DNA from: Rhodoplanes serenus
GTDB taxonomy: Bacteria; Pseudomonadota; Alphaproteobacteria; Rhizobiales; Xanthobacteraceae
Assembly (NCBI GenBank): GCA_945897515.1
Contig: CAMDFO010000021.1
Location: 1-63,397 of the forward strand
Direction: 5' to 3'
Length of the DNA: 63,397 bases
Shown here: positions 42,820 through 52,009 of the stretch, one piece after another
Position numbering within the stretch: position 1 is the stretch's first letter
Layout of the letters: each line of letters begins with the position of its first letter
Program-made: the position numbers and the translations under genes
Notes under the pieces: generated by a model
The model's database searches: none
Told to the model about the DNA's origin: nothing
What the model saw: the letters and a program-made list of their open reading frames with translations, nothing else

Positions 42820-43344
42820 CTATTTCTCCAACTCCACTGTGTCGAAGTCGCCCGGCAGGACGATTTCCAGCACCTCGCAATCGTCGGAATAATCCAGAAC
42901 CTTATGCTGGATTCTCGGCGGCTGGAGCCACGCGTCGCCGGCTTTCATGGTGTGCGTTCCGTGCCCGTCGCCGAACTCCGACTTCAGCCAGCCTTTGAGC
43001 ACGTAGATCATCTGGAAGTCCACATCGTGAAAGTGGTTCTTGGAGACCACCTTGGGATCGCATGGCGGCAGGAAGCGAATGACATGCGCGATCGCCTGGC
43101 CGTGGGTGGCATCCTTCACGCCGAGATCGCGATAGCGCGCGTAGGTGCGCAGACCGTCGATCTTGAAGCCCTGCTCGCTGAAGCGGTGCACCATGAACTT
43201 CTGCTTCGGCCGCGCCTTAGCCGGAGCTGCACGCGCCTTGACCGGCGCGCTCCGGCGCACGGCGGCCTTTTTTGCCCGCACCCTCACGGTGCTTCGCGAT
43301 TTGCTGGGTTTAGCGTTTCGCTGGGTTGCACGCTTGCTGGCCAT
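42820..43344 (-). CDS. Cupin protein with a histone-H1-like basic N-terminal tail
   Basis: A 174-residue protein. Residues 1-50 are almost wholly Lys, Arg, Ala, Ser and Pro (for example SKRATQRNAKPSKSRSTVRV and KARAAPAKARPKQK), resembling bacterial histone-H1-like tails. The rest is a cupin with NHFHDVDFQMIYVLKG (metal histidines) and PPRIQHKVLDYSDD. GGAGG lies nine bases before ATG 43344; an ATG 18 bases upstream is possible. It lies directly upstream of the flavin monooxygenase in the same direction. The tail may bind nucleic acid or acidic surfaces, and the cupin may sense an aromatic acid. Function unknown. Confidence 0.75.
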   Translation of the reverse strand: MASKRATQRNAKPSKSRSTVRVRAKKAAVRRSAPVKARAAPAKARPKQKFMVHRFSEQGFKIDGLRTYARYRDLGVKDATHGQAIAHVIRFLPPCDPKVVSKNHFHDVDFQMIYVLKGWLKSEFGDGHGTHTMKAGDAWLQPPRIQHKVLDYSDDCEVLEIVLPGDFDTVELEK

Positions 43345-43464
43345 GGTCTTCGCCTCCGGCATCGAAGTCATGCTGCCTTGGCGGTGGGCGATGGGCAAGT
43401 CATCTGCGCCCTTTTTCTGGCGGACCAACCATGCGATCACTGCCGGCTCGGGGGAGACATGAAA

Positions 43465-44433
43465 ATGAAGGCGATCCGCTTCCACGAAGTCGGCGGCCCG
43501 GAAGTCCTGCGCTGGGAGGACGTGACGCTTGCCCCGCCCGGGCCGGGCGAGGTCCGCATCCGCAGCACCGCGGTCGCGATCAACTTCCGCGACATACTGG
43601 TGCGCCGCGGCCAGCATGCGATGAAGTCGCTGCCGTCGGGTATTGGCCTGGAAAGCGCGGGCGTGGTCGAGACTGCCGGTCCGGGCGTGAGCGAGTTCAA
43701 GCCCGGCGACCGCGTCGTCTGCGCCGCCGCTCCCGATTCCGCCTATGCCGAGGCGCGCAACATCCCGGCGGCGCGGGCGATCAAGCTGCCCGACGCCATC
43801 GACGAGCGCACCGCGGCGTCGATGATGATCCGGGGCATGACCGCGCGCTATCTCGTCCACGACACCTACAAGGTGAAAGCCGGCGACACGATCCTCGTGC
43901 ACGCCGCGGCCGGCGGCGTCGGGCTGATCCTGGCGCAATGGGCCAAGCATCTCGGCGCAACGGTGATCGGCACTGTCGGCAGCGAAGACAAGATGGCAGT
44001 GGCGCGCGCCCATGGTTGCGACCACGTCTCGCTCTATGCGGATTTCGCCGACGACGTGCACGACATCACCGGCGGCAAGGGTGTGCCGGTGGTCTACGAC
44101 TCGGTCGGCCGCACCACGTTCGAAGGCTCGCTGCGGTCGCTGGCGCGGCGCGGCACCCTCGCCTCCTATGGCGAAGCCTCCGGCGATCCAGATCCGGTGC
44201 CGCCGCGCCGGCTCGGACCGCTTGGCTCGGTATACCTGACCCATCCGAGCCTCGGCGATTACACCACCACGCGCGAGGAGTTGCTGGAAACGGCGAACGA
44301 CCTGTTCGCAATGGTCTCGACCGGCAAGATCAAGATCGAGATCAACCACAGCTATCCGCTGCGCGAGGCCGCGCAGGCCCATCGCGACGTCGAAGAGCGC
44401 AAGACCACCGGATCGGTGGTGTTGATTCCTTAA
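43465..44433 (+). CDS. Quinone oxidoreductase (zinc-free MDR family)
   Basis: A 322-residue NADPH-dependent reductase of quinones or enones. The catalytic domain starts KAIRFHEVGGPEVLRWEDV. The nucleotide-binding motif AAAGGVG (in ILVHAAAGGVGLILAQWAKH) is clear, and the cysteine/histidine zinc ligands of alcohol dehydrogenases are missing, as expected. ATG 43465 gives an eight-base spacing from GGGGAG; the ATG at 43459 would be only two bases from it. The gene converges with the DUF3108 gene so closely that the two stop codons share TTAA. Confidence 0.9.
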   Translation: MKAIRFHEVGGPEVLRWEDVTLAPPGPGEVRIRSTAVAINFRDILVRRGQHAMKSLPSGIGLESAGVVETAGPGVSEFKPGDRVVCAAAPDSAYAEARNIPAARAIKLPDAIDERTAASMMIRGMTARYLVHDTYKVKAGDTILVHAAAGGVGLILAQWAKHLGATVIGTVGSEDKMAVARAHGCDHVSLYADFADDVHDITGGKGVPVVYDSVGRTTFEGSLRSLARRGTLASYGEASGDPDPVPPRRLGPLGSVYLTHPSLGDYTTTREELLETANDLFAMVSTGKIKIEINHSYPLREAAQAHRDVEERKTTGSVVLIP

Positions 44434-45254
44434 TTCTTCGCCGCGGTCTGCGACATGGTCTCGAACTGCGTCGCCTGTACGACCAGGCTGCCGATCATGC
44501 TCGCGACCGACACGCGGAACGGCGCCAGCATGCGAGTGCCCGCCACCGGCGCGAGCCAAAGCTCGATGTCGCGCCCTTCCGAGAGATATTTCACCAGCGT
44601 GCTGCTGGCCCGGTGTCCGGCTTGCGCCTGGAACGTCATCGCGCACACCACCGCCGAGCCCGCGTAGCCCTTCTCTGCCTTCACGCGCTCCATGCGCTTG
44701 AACGACAGCTTGAGATCGTAACGGCGGCGGCCGTCGAACACCGGCAGGGTGCGCTGACAGGCTTCGGGAGCAGCCACGTCATAGGCGCCGGTGATCGGCA
44801 CCAGCATCGCGCTCAGCGGATCGAGCACGCCCTGGCGGTGCGCGGCTGTGAGCGGCACCCGGTCTGAAGCCGGCGGCACGGCTTCGGCCGCCTGCTCCTT
44901 CGCCACGCCATTGTCGAAGGCCATCGTGGTCTGGGCCTTGTCGCCTTCGCGCGTCACGCTTGAGATGAATGCCGCAGGCGCCGGCCGGCCATCCTTGAAG
45001 ATGCCGCGGGCGCTGACGCTGCCTTCGCCATCGAACAGCACGCTGAACATGCCGCTGGCGCGGCCGCTCGCCGACGTCGTGTACTGGCCGCTGCCAATGT
45101 CGACGCTCCAGGCGGCCTTGCCGATTGAGATCCCGGTCATCGAGATGGTGTAGCGCGCTTCGAGCTTGCCCTGGGCGTGCGCCGGTCCCGCTATGAACGC
45201 GGCGAGAATAGCAGCGGCGGTAAATGGGCGAATGGCGAAACCGATGGACGACAC
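44430..45254 (-). CDS. DUF3108-domain exported protein, GTG start
   Basis: A 274-residue protein with a signal peptide (FTAAAILAAFIAGPAHAQ) and a DUF3108 beta-rich domain beginning GKLEARYTISMTGISIGKAA. The family is periplasmic and of unknown function, common in Hyphomicrobiales. I chose GTG 45254 because GGAGG lies seven bases before it; the next ATG upstream (45272) has no ribosome site. The stop codon overlaps that of the convergent quinone oxidoreductase. Confidence 0.8.
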   Translation of the reverse strand: MSSIGFAIRPFTAAAILAAFIAGPAHAQGKLEARYTISMTGISIGKAAWSVDIGSGQYTTSASGRASGMFSVLFDGEGSVSARGIFKDGRPAPAAFISSVTREGDKAQTTMAFDNGVAKEQAAEAVPPASDRVPLTAAHRQGVLDPLSAMLVPITGAYDVAAPEACQRTLPVFDGRRRYDLKLSFKRMERVKAEKGYAGSAVVCAMTFQAQAGHRASSTLVKYLSEGRDIELWLAPVAGTRMLAPFRVSVASMIGSLVVQATQFETMSQTAAKN

Positions 45255-45453
45255 GCGGCAGCCTCCGATCATGACAACGATTTTCGGTACACAGATGATT
45301 TCTGCGCGAATCGTGTCCGCGGCGTGGCAGAGGTAGGCTCGGCACGCGTTCAGGTTAATGTCGCTGTGGAATATTAATGGCCGTTCGCAAATGCTCTTTC
45401 GGGACGAATAGCGAGACATCCGGCTGCTTTCACAGCCGTAGAGGACCAAACCG

Positions 45454-46320
45454 ATGGCCGACCGCCCTACCCGCCGCACGTTCCGGGCGGCTTTGCAGCC
45501 TGGCGCTGCGATCATCCTGCCGGGCGTCGCCAACGCGCTGGCCGCGCGGATCGTGGCCGATTGCGGCTTTACCGCCGCCTACGTCACCGGCGCAGGTATC
45601 GCCAACACCCACCTCGGCATTCCGGACAACGGCCTGGTCACGCTGACCGAGTTGGTCGATCACGTCGCCGCGATCCGCGATGTGTTTCCGGGTCCATTGA
45701 TGGTCGATGCCGACACCGGCTTCGGCAACGCGCTCAACATGCGGCGCACCATCCGGATGTTGGAGCGCGCCGGCGCGGATGCGATCCAGATCGAAGACCA
45801 GGTGTTCCCGAAGCGCTGCGGCCACTTCGAAGGCAAGCAGGTTGTTCCAGCTTCCGAGATGGTCGGCAAGATCAAGGCCGCGGTCGATGCCCGCACCGAT
45901 CCCGACCTGATGATCGTGGCGCGCACCGACGCGATCGCGATCGAGGGCTTTGCCGCCGCGATGGACCGCATCGCGGCGTTCCGCGAAGCCGGCGCCGATA
46001 TCGGATTCGTCGAGGCGCCGACCACGCCCAAGCAGATCGCCGAGATCGCCCGCCTGCCCTGGCCGCAGATCGTCAACATCGTGATCGGCGGCAAGACCCC
46101 CGAGTTGCCCAACGACAAGCTCAAGGAATTGGGGTTCGCAGGCGTGCTCTATGCCAACGCGGTATTGCAGGCCGCTGTGCTCGGAATGCAGCGCGCGCTC
46201 TCGCACTTGAAACAGAATGGCCGGATGGGGAATGCTGACAATCTGCTGGCGAGCTTCGCCGAGCGCCAGCGTCTGGTCGACATCGGCGCGTTCCAGGAGA
46301 TGGAACGCAAGTACAGCTAA
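45454..46320 (+). CDS. Isocitrate lyase/PEP mutase-family enzyme
   Basis: A 288-residue TIM-barrel enzyme. The metal-binding block LMVDADTGFGNALNMRRTIR and the gating-loop motif KRCGH (in EDQVFPKRCGHFEG) identify the superfamily, whose members split or mutate C-C or C-P bonds (2-methylisocitrate lyase, oxaloacetate decarboxylase, dimethylmalate lyase, PEP mutase). KRCGH in place of KKCGH does not settle the substrate. GAGGA precedes the ATG. It is divergent from the DUF3108 gene and converges on a Bug receptor gene. Confidence 0.87.
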   Translation: MADRPTRRTFRAALQPGAAIILPGVANALAARIVADCGFTAAYVTGAGIANTHLGIPDNGLVTLTELVDHVAAIRDVFPGPLMVDADTGFGNALNMRRTIRMLERAGADAIQIEDQVFPKRCGHFEGKQVVPASEMVGKIKAAVDARTDPDLMIVARTDAIAIEGFAAAMDRIAAFREAGADIGFVEAPTTPKQIAEIARLPWPQIVNIVIGGKTPELPNDKLKELGFAGVLYANAVLQAAVLGMQRALSHLKQNGRMGNADNLLASFAERQRLVDIGAFQEMERKYS

Positions 46321-46326
46321 GTCTCC

Positions 46327-46366
46327 GTCATTCCGGGACGCGCGTTAGCACGAACCCGGAATTGAC
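46327..46366. repeat. Intergenic inverted repeat, dispersed repeat copy B
   Basis: GTCATTCCGGG (46327-46337) pairs with CCCGGAATTGAC (46355-46366). The first 17 bases match 24524-24540 exactly in reverse complement. It fills the gap between convergent genes and could also act as a bidirectional terminator. Confidence 0.6.
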
Positions 46367-46380
46367 GGCCGAGAGTTGCC

Positions 46381-47352
46381 CTATTGCGGCTGGTGGCCCG
46401 CGGCCTTGACGATCCGCTCGGCGGTCTTGCGGTCCTCGCGGATGAAGCGCACGAACTCGTCGTGCTTCATGCCGAGAGGCTCGATCGCGCGCGCCGTAAA
46501 TATCCGCTGCCGGAAGCCGGGCTCCTCCATGATGCGCCCGATCGCGTCGGCGAGCTTGTCCTTGATCGCCTTCGGCGTTCCGACCGGCACGAAAAGGCCA
46601 AACCAGGACGACGGAATCTGCTCGCCGCCGCGAGCCTCCACGAACGTGGGAGCGTCCGGAAACAGCGGCGATCGCTTTTCGCTGTTGACCGCAATCAGGT
46701 TGATCAGACCGGCCTGAAGTTGCGGCACCATGTTGGACAGCGCCATCAGCCCGATCGGGGTCGACCCGGCAAGGACCGCGTTCACCAGTTCGCCGCCGCC
46801 GCGGAACGGCACCCTGACGATGTCGGCGCCGGTGTCCTGCTTGAGCTTTTCCATGAAATGGGCGAGCTGGAACGAGAACGTGCCGTAGCTTAGCGTTCCG
46901 GGCTTGCTCTTCGAGAGCGCCACCATCTCGGGAACCGTCTTCACCTTCAGCGAACTGTTGGCGACCATCGACAGCGTGTTGAAGCACAGCGCAATGACCG
47001 GATCGAGATCCTTGTCCGGATCGAACGACATCCGGCTGAACAGGAACTGGTTGTAGACCATAGGCTCGCTGGACAGGACGCAGATGGTGTAGCCGTCTGG
47101 AGCCGCCTCGATGCAGGCTCGCGTTCCGATGTTCTCATTGCCGCCGGGCCGATTCTCCACGATCACAGTCTGACCCAGCGACTTGCGCAATTCTTCCGCG
47201 AGCGAGCGGCTGAGAACGTCGCCACCGCCGCCGGCGGCAAGCGCCACGATCAATCGCATGGAGCGCGCCGGATACTCCTGGGCGACAGCAGGCGCGAAGC
47301 AACCGAGCCAGGCCACGACGGCGGCCATAATCGGCATGGTTTTCCGGTGCAT
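46381..47352 (-). CDS. Bug/TctC-family periplasmic solute-binding protein (8)
   Basis: A 323-residue receptor with a Sec signal (MPIMAAVVAWLGCFAPAVAQ) then EYPARSMRLIVALAAGGGGD, VENRPGGNENIGTRACIEA, DGYTICVLSSEP and VRVPFRGGGELVNAVLAG. ATG 47352 follows GGGAGG at suitable spacing; an in-frame ATG 15 bases earlier covers that site and is less likely. It is divergent from the flavin monooxygenase operon, so the 109-base gap carries both promoters. The arrangement suggests that the bound ligand is the substrate of that operon. Confidence 0.9.
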   Translation of the reverse strand: MHRKTMPIMAAVVAWLGCFAPAVAQEYPARSMRLIVALAAGGGGDVLSRSLAEELRKSLGQTVIVENRPGGNENIGTRACIEAAPDGYTICVLSSEPMVYNQFLFSRMSFDPDKDLDPVIALCFNTLSMVANSSLKVKTVPEMVALSKSKPGTLSYGTFSFQLAHFMEKLKQDTGADIVRVPFRGGGELVNAVLAGSTPIGLMALSNMVPQLQAGLINLIAVNSEKRSPLFPDAPTFVEARGGEQIPSSWFGLFVPVGTPKAIKDKLADAIGRIMEEPGFRQRIFTARAIEPLGMKHDEFVRFIREDRKTAERIVKAAGHQPQ

Positions 47353-47461
47353 CACGCGCCTCCCCATTTATATTCCTTATCGTCAATGGTAGGTCAGGCC
47401 ATGCCGCAGAGTAAAGGCGACGGCGCCTGGCGGCTGATCGTGCGCAACAAGACGTGCCACC

Positions 47462-49117
47462 ATGACCATACATACGCCGGTTCTGATCGTCGGCGCCGGA
47501 CCGGTCGGCTCGGCGCTCGCGGGCGAGCTCGGCTGGCGCGGCGTGCCGTGCACGTTGATCGAGCGTACCGATGGCTCGATCGAGCAGCCGAAGATGGACC
47601 TGGTCGGCGTGCGCACCATGGAGTTCTGCCGGCGCTGGGGCATCCTCGACTGGGTGCGCGACGCGCCCTATCCGCTCGACTACCCGCAGGACTACGTCTA
47701 CGTCACCGGCCTGAACGGCTACGAGTTCGCCCGCGAGCCGTTCCCCGGCCGCGGTTTCGAGGCCTGTCCGCCGGAGAGCCCGCAGAAGCGCGAGCGCGTG
47801 CCGCAGGACATGTTCGATCCGATCCTGCAGCGGTTCGCGCTGAGCTTTCCGCACGTCACGCTGCGCTACAACGCCGAACTGGTCTCGCTTGAGGAGTCGG
47901 CGGACGGCGTGCGCGCTACGGTGAAGGACGGCGTCCACGGCACGACCGAAACCATTGCCGCAGATTACCTGGTCGGTACCGACGGCGGCGCGAGCACCGT
48001 TCGCGAATGCCTCGGCATCGGCATGAACGGCAACCCGGCGCTGACCTATACGACCAACGTAATGTTCCGCTGCAAGGACTTCGACACGCTGCACGACAAG
48101 GGCAAAGCCTACCGTTTCATCTTCATCGGTCCCGACGGTGTGTGGCTGACCATCGTCGCGGTCAACGGCGGCGACCGCTTCCGCATGTCGATCGTGGGTA
48201 CGCCGGAGAAGATCAACCACAGCGAAGCTGACATCCGCGCCGCCCTCGCTCGCGCGATGGGCCGCGAATTCGACTACGAGATTCTTTCCGTCATGCGCTG
48301 GGTCCGGCGTGAACTGGTCGCCGACCGTTACGGCACCGCTCGCATCTTCCTCGCCGGCGACGCGGCGCATTTGATGTCGCCGACCGGCGGCTTCGGCATG
48401 AACACCGGCATCGGCGATGCAGTCGACCTCGGCTGGAAGCTCGAAGCCGCCGTCAAAGGCTGGGGTGGTCACGAGTTGCTCGCCAGCTACGAGGCCGAGC
48501 GCCGCCCGGTTGGCCTGCGCAACGTCGCCGAGGCCAGCCGCAATCTCGGCCGCATGCTGGCGACGCGCCAGCGCCTGCCGCCCCCGGAAGCGTTCGAGCC
48601 CGGTCCGGCCGGCGACGCCGCGCGCAAGGAGTACGGCGACTGGTTCGCTAGCATCATGCGGCTGGAATGGTTCGCCAACGGCGTGATGCTGGGTTACCGC
48701 TACGACAATTCGCCGATCGTCTGGCCGGACGGCACGCCGGTCCCGCCCGATCCGTCCCATCCCTACACGCAAACCGCGCGCCCGGGTGCGCGCGCGCCGC
48801 ATGTCGATCTCGCCGACGGCCGCTCCACCCTCGACCTGTTCGGGCGCGGCTTCACGCTGCTTCGTCTCGGCGCAAATCCGCCGTCGGGGACGCGGATCGA
48901 GCAGGCGGCTGCGCAGTGGCACGTGCCGCTTTCGACCGTCACCCTCCCCGATCCCGAAGTGCTTGCGGCCTACCAACGCCGCCTCGTGCTGGTCCGCCCC
49001 GACGGCCACGTCGCCTGGCGCGCCGACGCCGAACCGGCGGACGCCGTCGCGCTCATCGACACCGTGCGCGGAAACGCCAACACTATCCAACGACAACAGG
49101 CAGGACAGACGTCATGA
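47462..49117 (+). CDS. FAD-dependent aromatic monooxygenase (MhpA/phenol hydroxylase type)
   Basis: A 551-residue class A flavoprotein hydroxylase. Motifs: GAGPVGSALAGELGWRG (FAD ADP-binding, residues 11-27), DYLVGTDGGASTVRE (DG motif), and GDAAHLMSPTGGFGMNTGIG (GD motif). A C-terminal thioredoxin-like domain (about 440-540, SRTLDLFGRGFTLL type) lacks obvious catalytic cysteines, as in MhpA and phenol hydroxylases. It uses NAD(P)H and oxygen to hydroxylate an aromatic ring. Its stop overlaps the aldolase start (ATGA). The substrate may be a phenolic acid released by the beta-glucosidase downstream. Confidence 0.9.
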   Translation: MTIHTPVLIVGAGPVGSALAGELGWRGVPCTLIERTDGSIEQPKMDLVGVRTMEFCRRWGILDWVRDAPYPLDYPQDYVYVTGLNGYEFAREPFPGRGFEACPPESPQKRERVPQDMFDPILQRFALSFPHVTLRYNAELVSLEESADGVRATVKDGVHGTTETIAADYLVGTDGGASTVRECLGIGMNGNPALTYTTNVMFRCKDFDTLHDKGKAYRFIFIGPDGVWLTIVAVNGGDRFRMSIVGTPEKINHSEADIRAALARAMGREFDYEILSVMRWVRRELVADRYGTARIFLAGDAAHLMSPTGGFGMNTGIGDAVDLGWKLEAAVKGWGGHELLASYEAERRPVGLRNVAEASRNLGRMLATRQRLPPPEAFEPGPAGDAARKEYGDWFASIMRLEWFANGVMLGYRYDNSPIVWPDGTPVPPDPSHPYTQTARPGARAPHVDLADGRSTLDLFGRGFTLLRLGANPPSGTRIEQAAAQWHVPLSTVTLPDPEVLAAYQRRLVLVRPDGHVAWRADAEPADAVALIDTVRGNANTIQRQQAGQTS

Positions 49118-49875
49118 CCGATCCATTGCGCGAGAAGCTGATCAACGCCGGCCGCGTGCTGGTTGACGAAGGCCAGGGCGATTACGTCTGGGGGCACATC
49201 TCGGCGCGCCTGCCGGACGATCCCAACCGCTTCCTGATGAAGCCGGGCTGCGTCGGCATCGAGGAGATGACGCAGGACAACATCATCACGGTGGACATCG
49301 AAGGTGACAAGGTCGCGGGTCCATGGCCGCGCCACAACGAAGTCTACATCCATTCCGAGGTGATGCGGGCGCGGCCCGACATCAACTCCGTGCTGCACAC
49401 CCACCCGGAACATGCCATCGCGTTTTCCTCGCTGGGCAAGCCGCTCGCGGCGATGAGCAATGACGGGACGATGTTCTCGGCCGGCGTGCCGGTGTTCTCC
49501 GAGACCACCGATCTGATCACCGACCAGCCGCGCGGCAAGGCGGTGGCGAAATGCCTCGGCCAGTACAACGCCCTGATCCTGCGCAACCATGGCATCGTCA
49601 CCGCCGGCCGCACCGTGGAGGAAGCGGTGTTCCTTGCGATCAAGCTGGAGCGCGCCTGCCGGATTCAAATGCTCGCCGAGTCTGCCGGTGGACCGAAGCT
49701 GTTCGTTAAGGAGGAAGAACTCGCCGACAAGCGCAAGCGCACCAACCGCGGCGACTCGCAGAGCAATGCCTTCAGCTATCTGGTGCGGCGCTGGCACCTG
49801 CGCTGCGGCTGCGAGGTGCCGAAAGAATACCGCGCCGATCTCGAAAACTTCGACCGCACCGGCTACAAGGGCTGA
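49114..49875 (+). CDS. Class II aldolase/adducin-family protein (3)
   Basis: A 253-residue zinc-dependent aldolase-type enzyme with zinc histidines in VLHTHPEHA and LRNHGIVTAG. It differs from the two other aldolases here: it begins PLREKLINAGRVLVDEGQGD and has a C-terminal cysteine pair (RWHLRCGCEVP). It overlaps the monooxygenase stop and is followed two bases later by the beta-glucosidase gene, so the three are one operon. It may cleave or decarboxylate a product further along the same pathway. Confidence 0.88.
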   Translation: MTDPLREKLINAGRVLVDEGQGDYVWGHISARLPDDPNRFLMKPGCVGIEEMTQDNIITVDIEGDKVAGPWPRHNEVYIHSEVMRARPDINSVLHTHPEHAIAFSSLGKPLAAMSNDGTMFSAGVPVFSETTDLITDQPRGKAVAKCLGQYNALILRNHGIVTAGRTVEEAVFLAIKLERACRIQMLAESAGGPKLFVKEEELADKRKRTNRGDSQSNAFSYLVRRWHLRCGCEVPKEYRADLENFDRTGYKG

Positions 49876-49877
49876 GC

Positions 49878-52007
49878 ATGTCCGACCTCGTCGAGCGTCT
49901 GCTGGCGGCGATGACGCTGCAGGAGAAGCTCGGCCAGCTCAACATGATCGACGCTGCGCTGCCGACGCATGCGCCGGACGAGATGACGCGTCAGGTCTGC
50001 GCCGGATTGATCGGCAGCGTGCTCAACGTCTATGGCGCAGGGACCACGAACCCGCTGCAGCAACTCGCGCTGGAGCAGAGCCGGCTGCGCATCCCGCTGA
50101 TCTTCGGCTTCGACGTGCTGCACGGCCATCGCACGATCTGTCCGATCCCGCTGGCGGAGGCTTGCGCCTTCGACCCGCCGCTCTGGGAGCGCACCGCTCG
50201 CATCGCGATGGATGAGGCCGGGCGCGACGGGATCACGCTGAACTTCGCGCCCATGCTCGACGTCTGCCGCGACCCGCGCTGGGGCCGGATCGCGGAAGGT
50301 CCCGGCGAGGATGCTTTGGTGGCGAGCCGCTACGCCGAGGCCAAGGTGCGGGGCTTCCAAGGCGCAGACCTCGCGGCACGGGAGAACATGGCGGCAACGG
50401 CGAAACATTTCGTGGCCTACGGAGCCCCGGCCGGCGGGCGCGACTACGGCTCCGCCGACATATCGGAGCGTGAGCTTGCCGAGGTCTACCTGCCACCGTT
50501 CGAAGCGGCGGTGAAGGCCGGCGTCGCCGCCATCATGCCGTCGTTCAACGACCTCGCCGGCATTCCGATGACCGCGCACGGCGCTCTTCTCAAGGACTTG
50601 GTGCGCGGTCGTTGGGGCTTCGAGGGCGTGCTGGTGAGCGACTACAACGCCGTCGGCGAGCTGATCGCACACGGCGTTGCCGAAGATTTGGCCGAAGCCG
50701 CCGCGCTGGCGCTCGCCGCAGGCATCGATATCGACATGCAGGATCAAGCCTATCTGCTCGGCCTGCCCGCAGCGCTGGACCGCGGACTTGCGTCCGTCGC
50801 CGATATCGATCGCGCGGTGCGCCGCGTGCTGACGCTGAAGCAACGGCTCGGCCTGTTCGACGATCCGTACCGGCGCGTTGCAGCCCCGCCGCTCTCTCTC
50901 GACACGCTTGCGCAGTATGCCGAGGTCGCACGCGACGCCGGCCGGCGTTCGATCGTGCTGCTCAAGAACGAGCGCGGCGCGTTGCCGCTCAAGCCGGGAG
51001 CACAACGCATCGCACTGATCGGCCCGCTCGGCGACGCGCCGCTTGAAATGTTCGGCTGCTGGTTCGCCGCGGCCGGACTGGAGGCCGCCAGCATTCTGGA
51101 TGGTCTGCGGGCCGCTTTGCCGCAGGCTGACATAAGCCATGTGCCGGGTGTCACCGTCGACGGTGACGACCAGGGCGGGATTGCCGAGGCGGCCGCCGCC
51201 GCGCACGATGCCGACACGGTTATTTTGTCTCTTGGCGAATCCAAGGACATGACCGGCGAGGCGCACAGCCGCGGACACATCGACCTGCCGGGGTGTCAGC
51301 GCGCGCTGGCCGAGGCCGTGCTGGCACTCGGCAAGCCTACAATCGCAATCCTGACCCACGGCCGGCCGCTGGCCTTGCCCTGGCTTTTCGAGCGCGCCGA
51401 CGCCGTGCTGGCGACCTGGCAGCTCGGCTCGCAGGCCGGTCACGCCATCGCCGAGGTGTTGACCGGCGCGTGGAATCCGAGCGGCCGGCTGGCGATCACG
51501 TGGCCCCTCGACGGCGGCCAGATTCCGATTTTCCATTCGCATCGCCCGACCGGCCGGCCCGGACATAACGACGTGTTCTATTCCAACCGTTACACCGACA
51601 TGCCGGTCGAGCCGCAATTCCCCTTCGGCTTCGGGCTGTCCTACACGCGCTTCCGCCTCGGCTCGGTGACAGCGACGCCGGAATTCGCGCCCGGCGAAAC
51701 CGTCACGGTTCTGGCCGAGGTGACCAACGAAGGAGCGCTGGAGGGCGAGGAAACCGTATTCCTGTTCCTGCGCGATCCGGTGGCAAGCATCGCCCGGCCG
51801 GTGCTCGAACTGAAAGGATTCGCCAAGGTCACGCTCGCCGTGGGCGAGCGACAAACGGTGCGCTTTATTTTGCAGGGCGACGACTTCGCATTGCTGGACA
51901 GGAATATGCGGCCACGCGTCGAGCCGGGCGCGTTCGAAATTCTCGTCGGCCCCTGTGCCGACCGCTCGCGGCTCAGCTCGGTAACGGTCCGTTGCCAGTC
52001 CGCGTAA
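49878..52007 (+). CDS. Glycoside hydrolase family 3, beta-glucosidase type
   Basis: A 709-residue enzyme that removes beta-linked glucose or similar sugars. The GH3 N-domain has FGFDVLHGHRTICPIPL, FAPMLDVCRDPRWGRIAEGP and AKHFVAYGAP. The probable nucleophile is the aspartate in VLVSDYNAVGE. The C-domain starts near SIVLLKNERGALPL, with a fibronectin-III-like end (about 620-700). There is no signal peptide, so it acts in the cytoplasm on an imported glycoside. AAGGG precedes the ATG. It converges on tctA with a two-base gap. Confidence 0.93.
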   Translation: MSDLVERLLAAMTLQEKLGQLNMIDAALPTHAPDEMTRQVCAGLIGSVLNVYGAGTTNPLQQLALEQSRLRIPLIFGFDVLHGHRTICPIPLAEACAFDPPLWERTARIAMDEAGRDGITLNFAPMLDVCRDPRWGRIAEGPGEDALVASRYAEAKVRGFQGADLAARENMAATAKHFVAYGAPAGGRDYGSADISERELAEVYLPPFEAAVKAGVAAIMPSFNDLAGIPMTAHGALLKDLVRGRWGFEGVLVSDYNAVGELIAHGVAEDLAEAAALALAAGIDIDMQDQAYLLGLPAALDRGLASVADIDRAVRRVLTLKQRLGLFDDPYRRVAAPPLSLDTLAQYAEVARDAGRRSIVLLKNERGALPLKPGAQRIALIGPLGDAPLEMFGCWFAAAGLEAASILDGLRAALPQADISHVPGVTVDGDDQGGIAEAAAAAHDADTVILSLGESKDMTGEAHSRGHIDLPGCQRALAEAVLALGKPTIAILTHGRPLALPWLFERADAVLATWQLGSQAGHAIAEVLTGAWNPSGRLAITWPLDGGQIPIFHSHRPTGRPGHNDVFYSNRYTDMPVEPQFPFGFGLSYTRFRLGSVTATPEFAPGETVTVLAEVTNEGALEGEETVFLFLRDPVASIARPVLELKGFAKVTLAVGERQTVRFILQGDDFALLDRNMRPRVEPGAFEILVGPCADRSRLSSVTVRCQSA

Positions 52008-52009
52008 GG

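Noticed and set aside
47135..51854. Two minus-strand open frames of about 650 codons opposite the monooxygenase and GH3 genes.
   Set aside because: Both are mirror frames of strongly supported enzymes and show no motif of their own.
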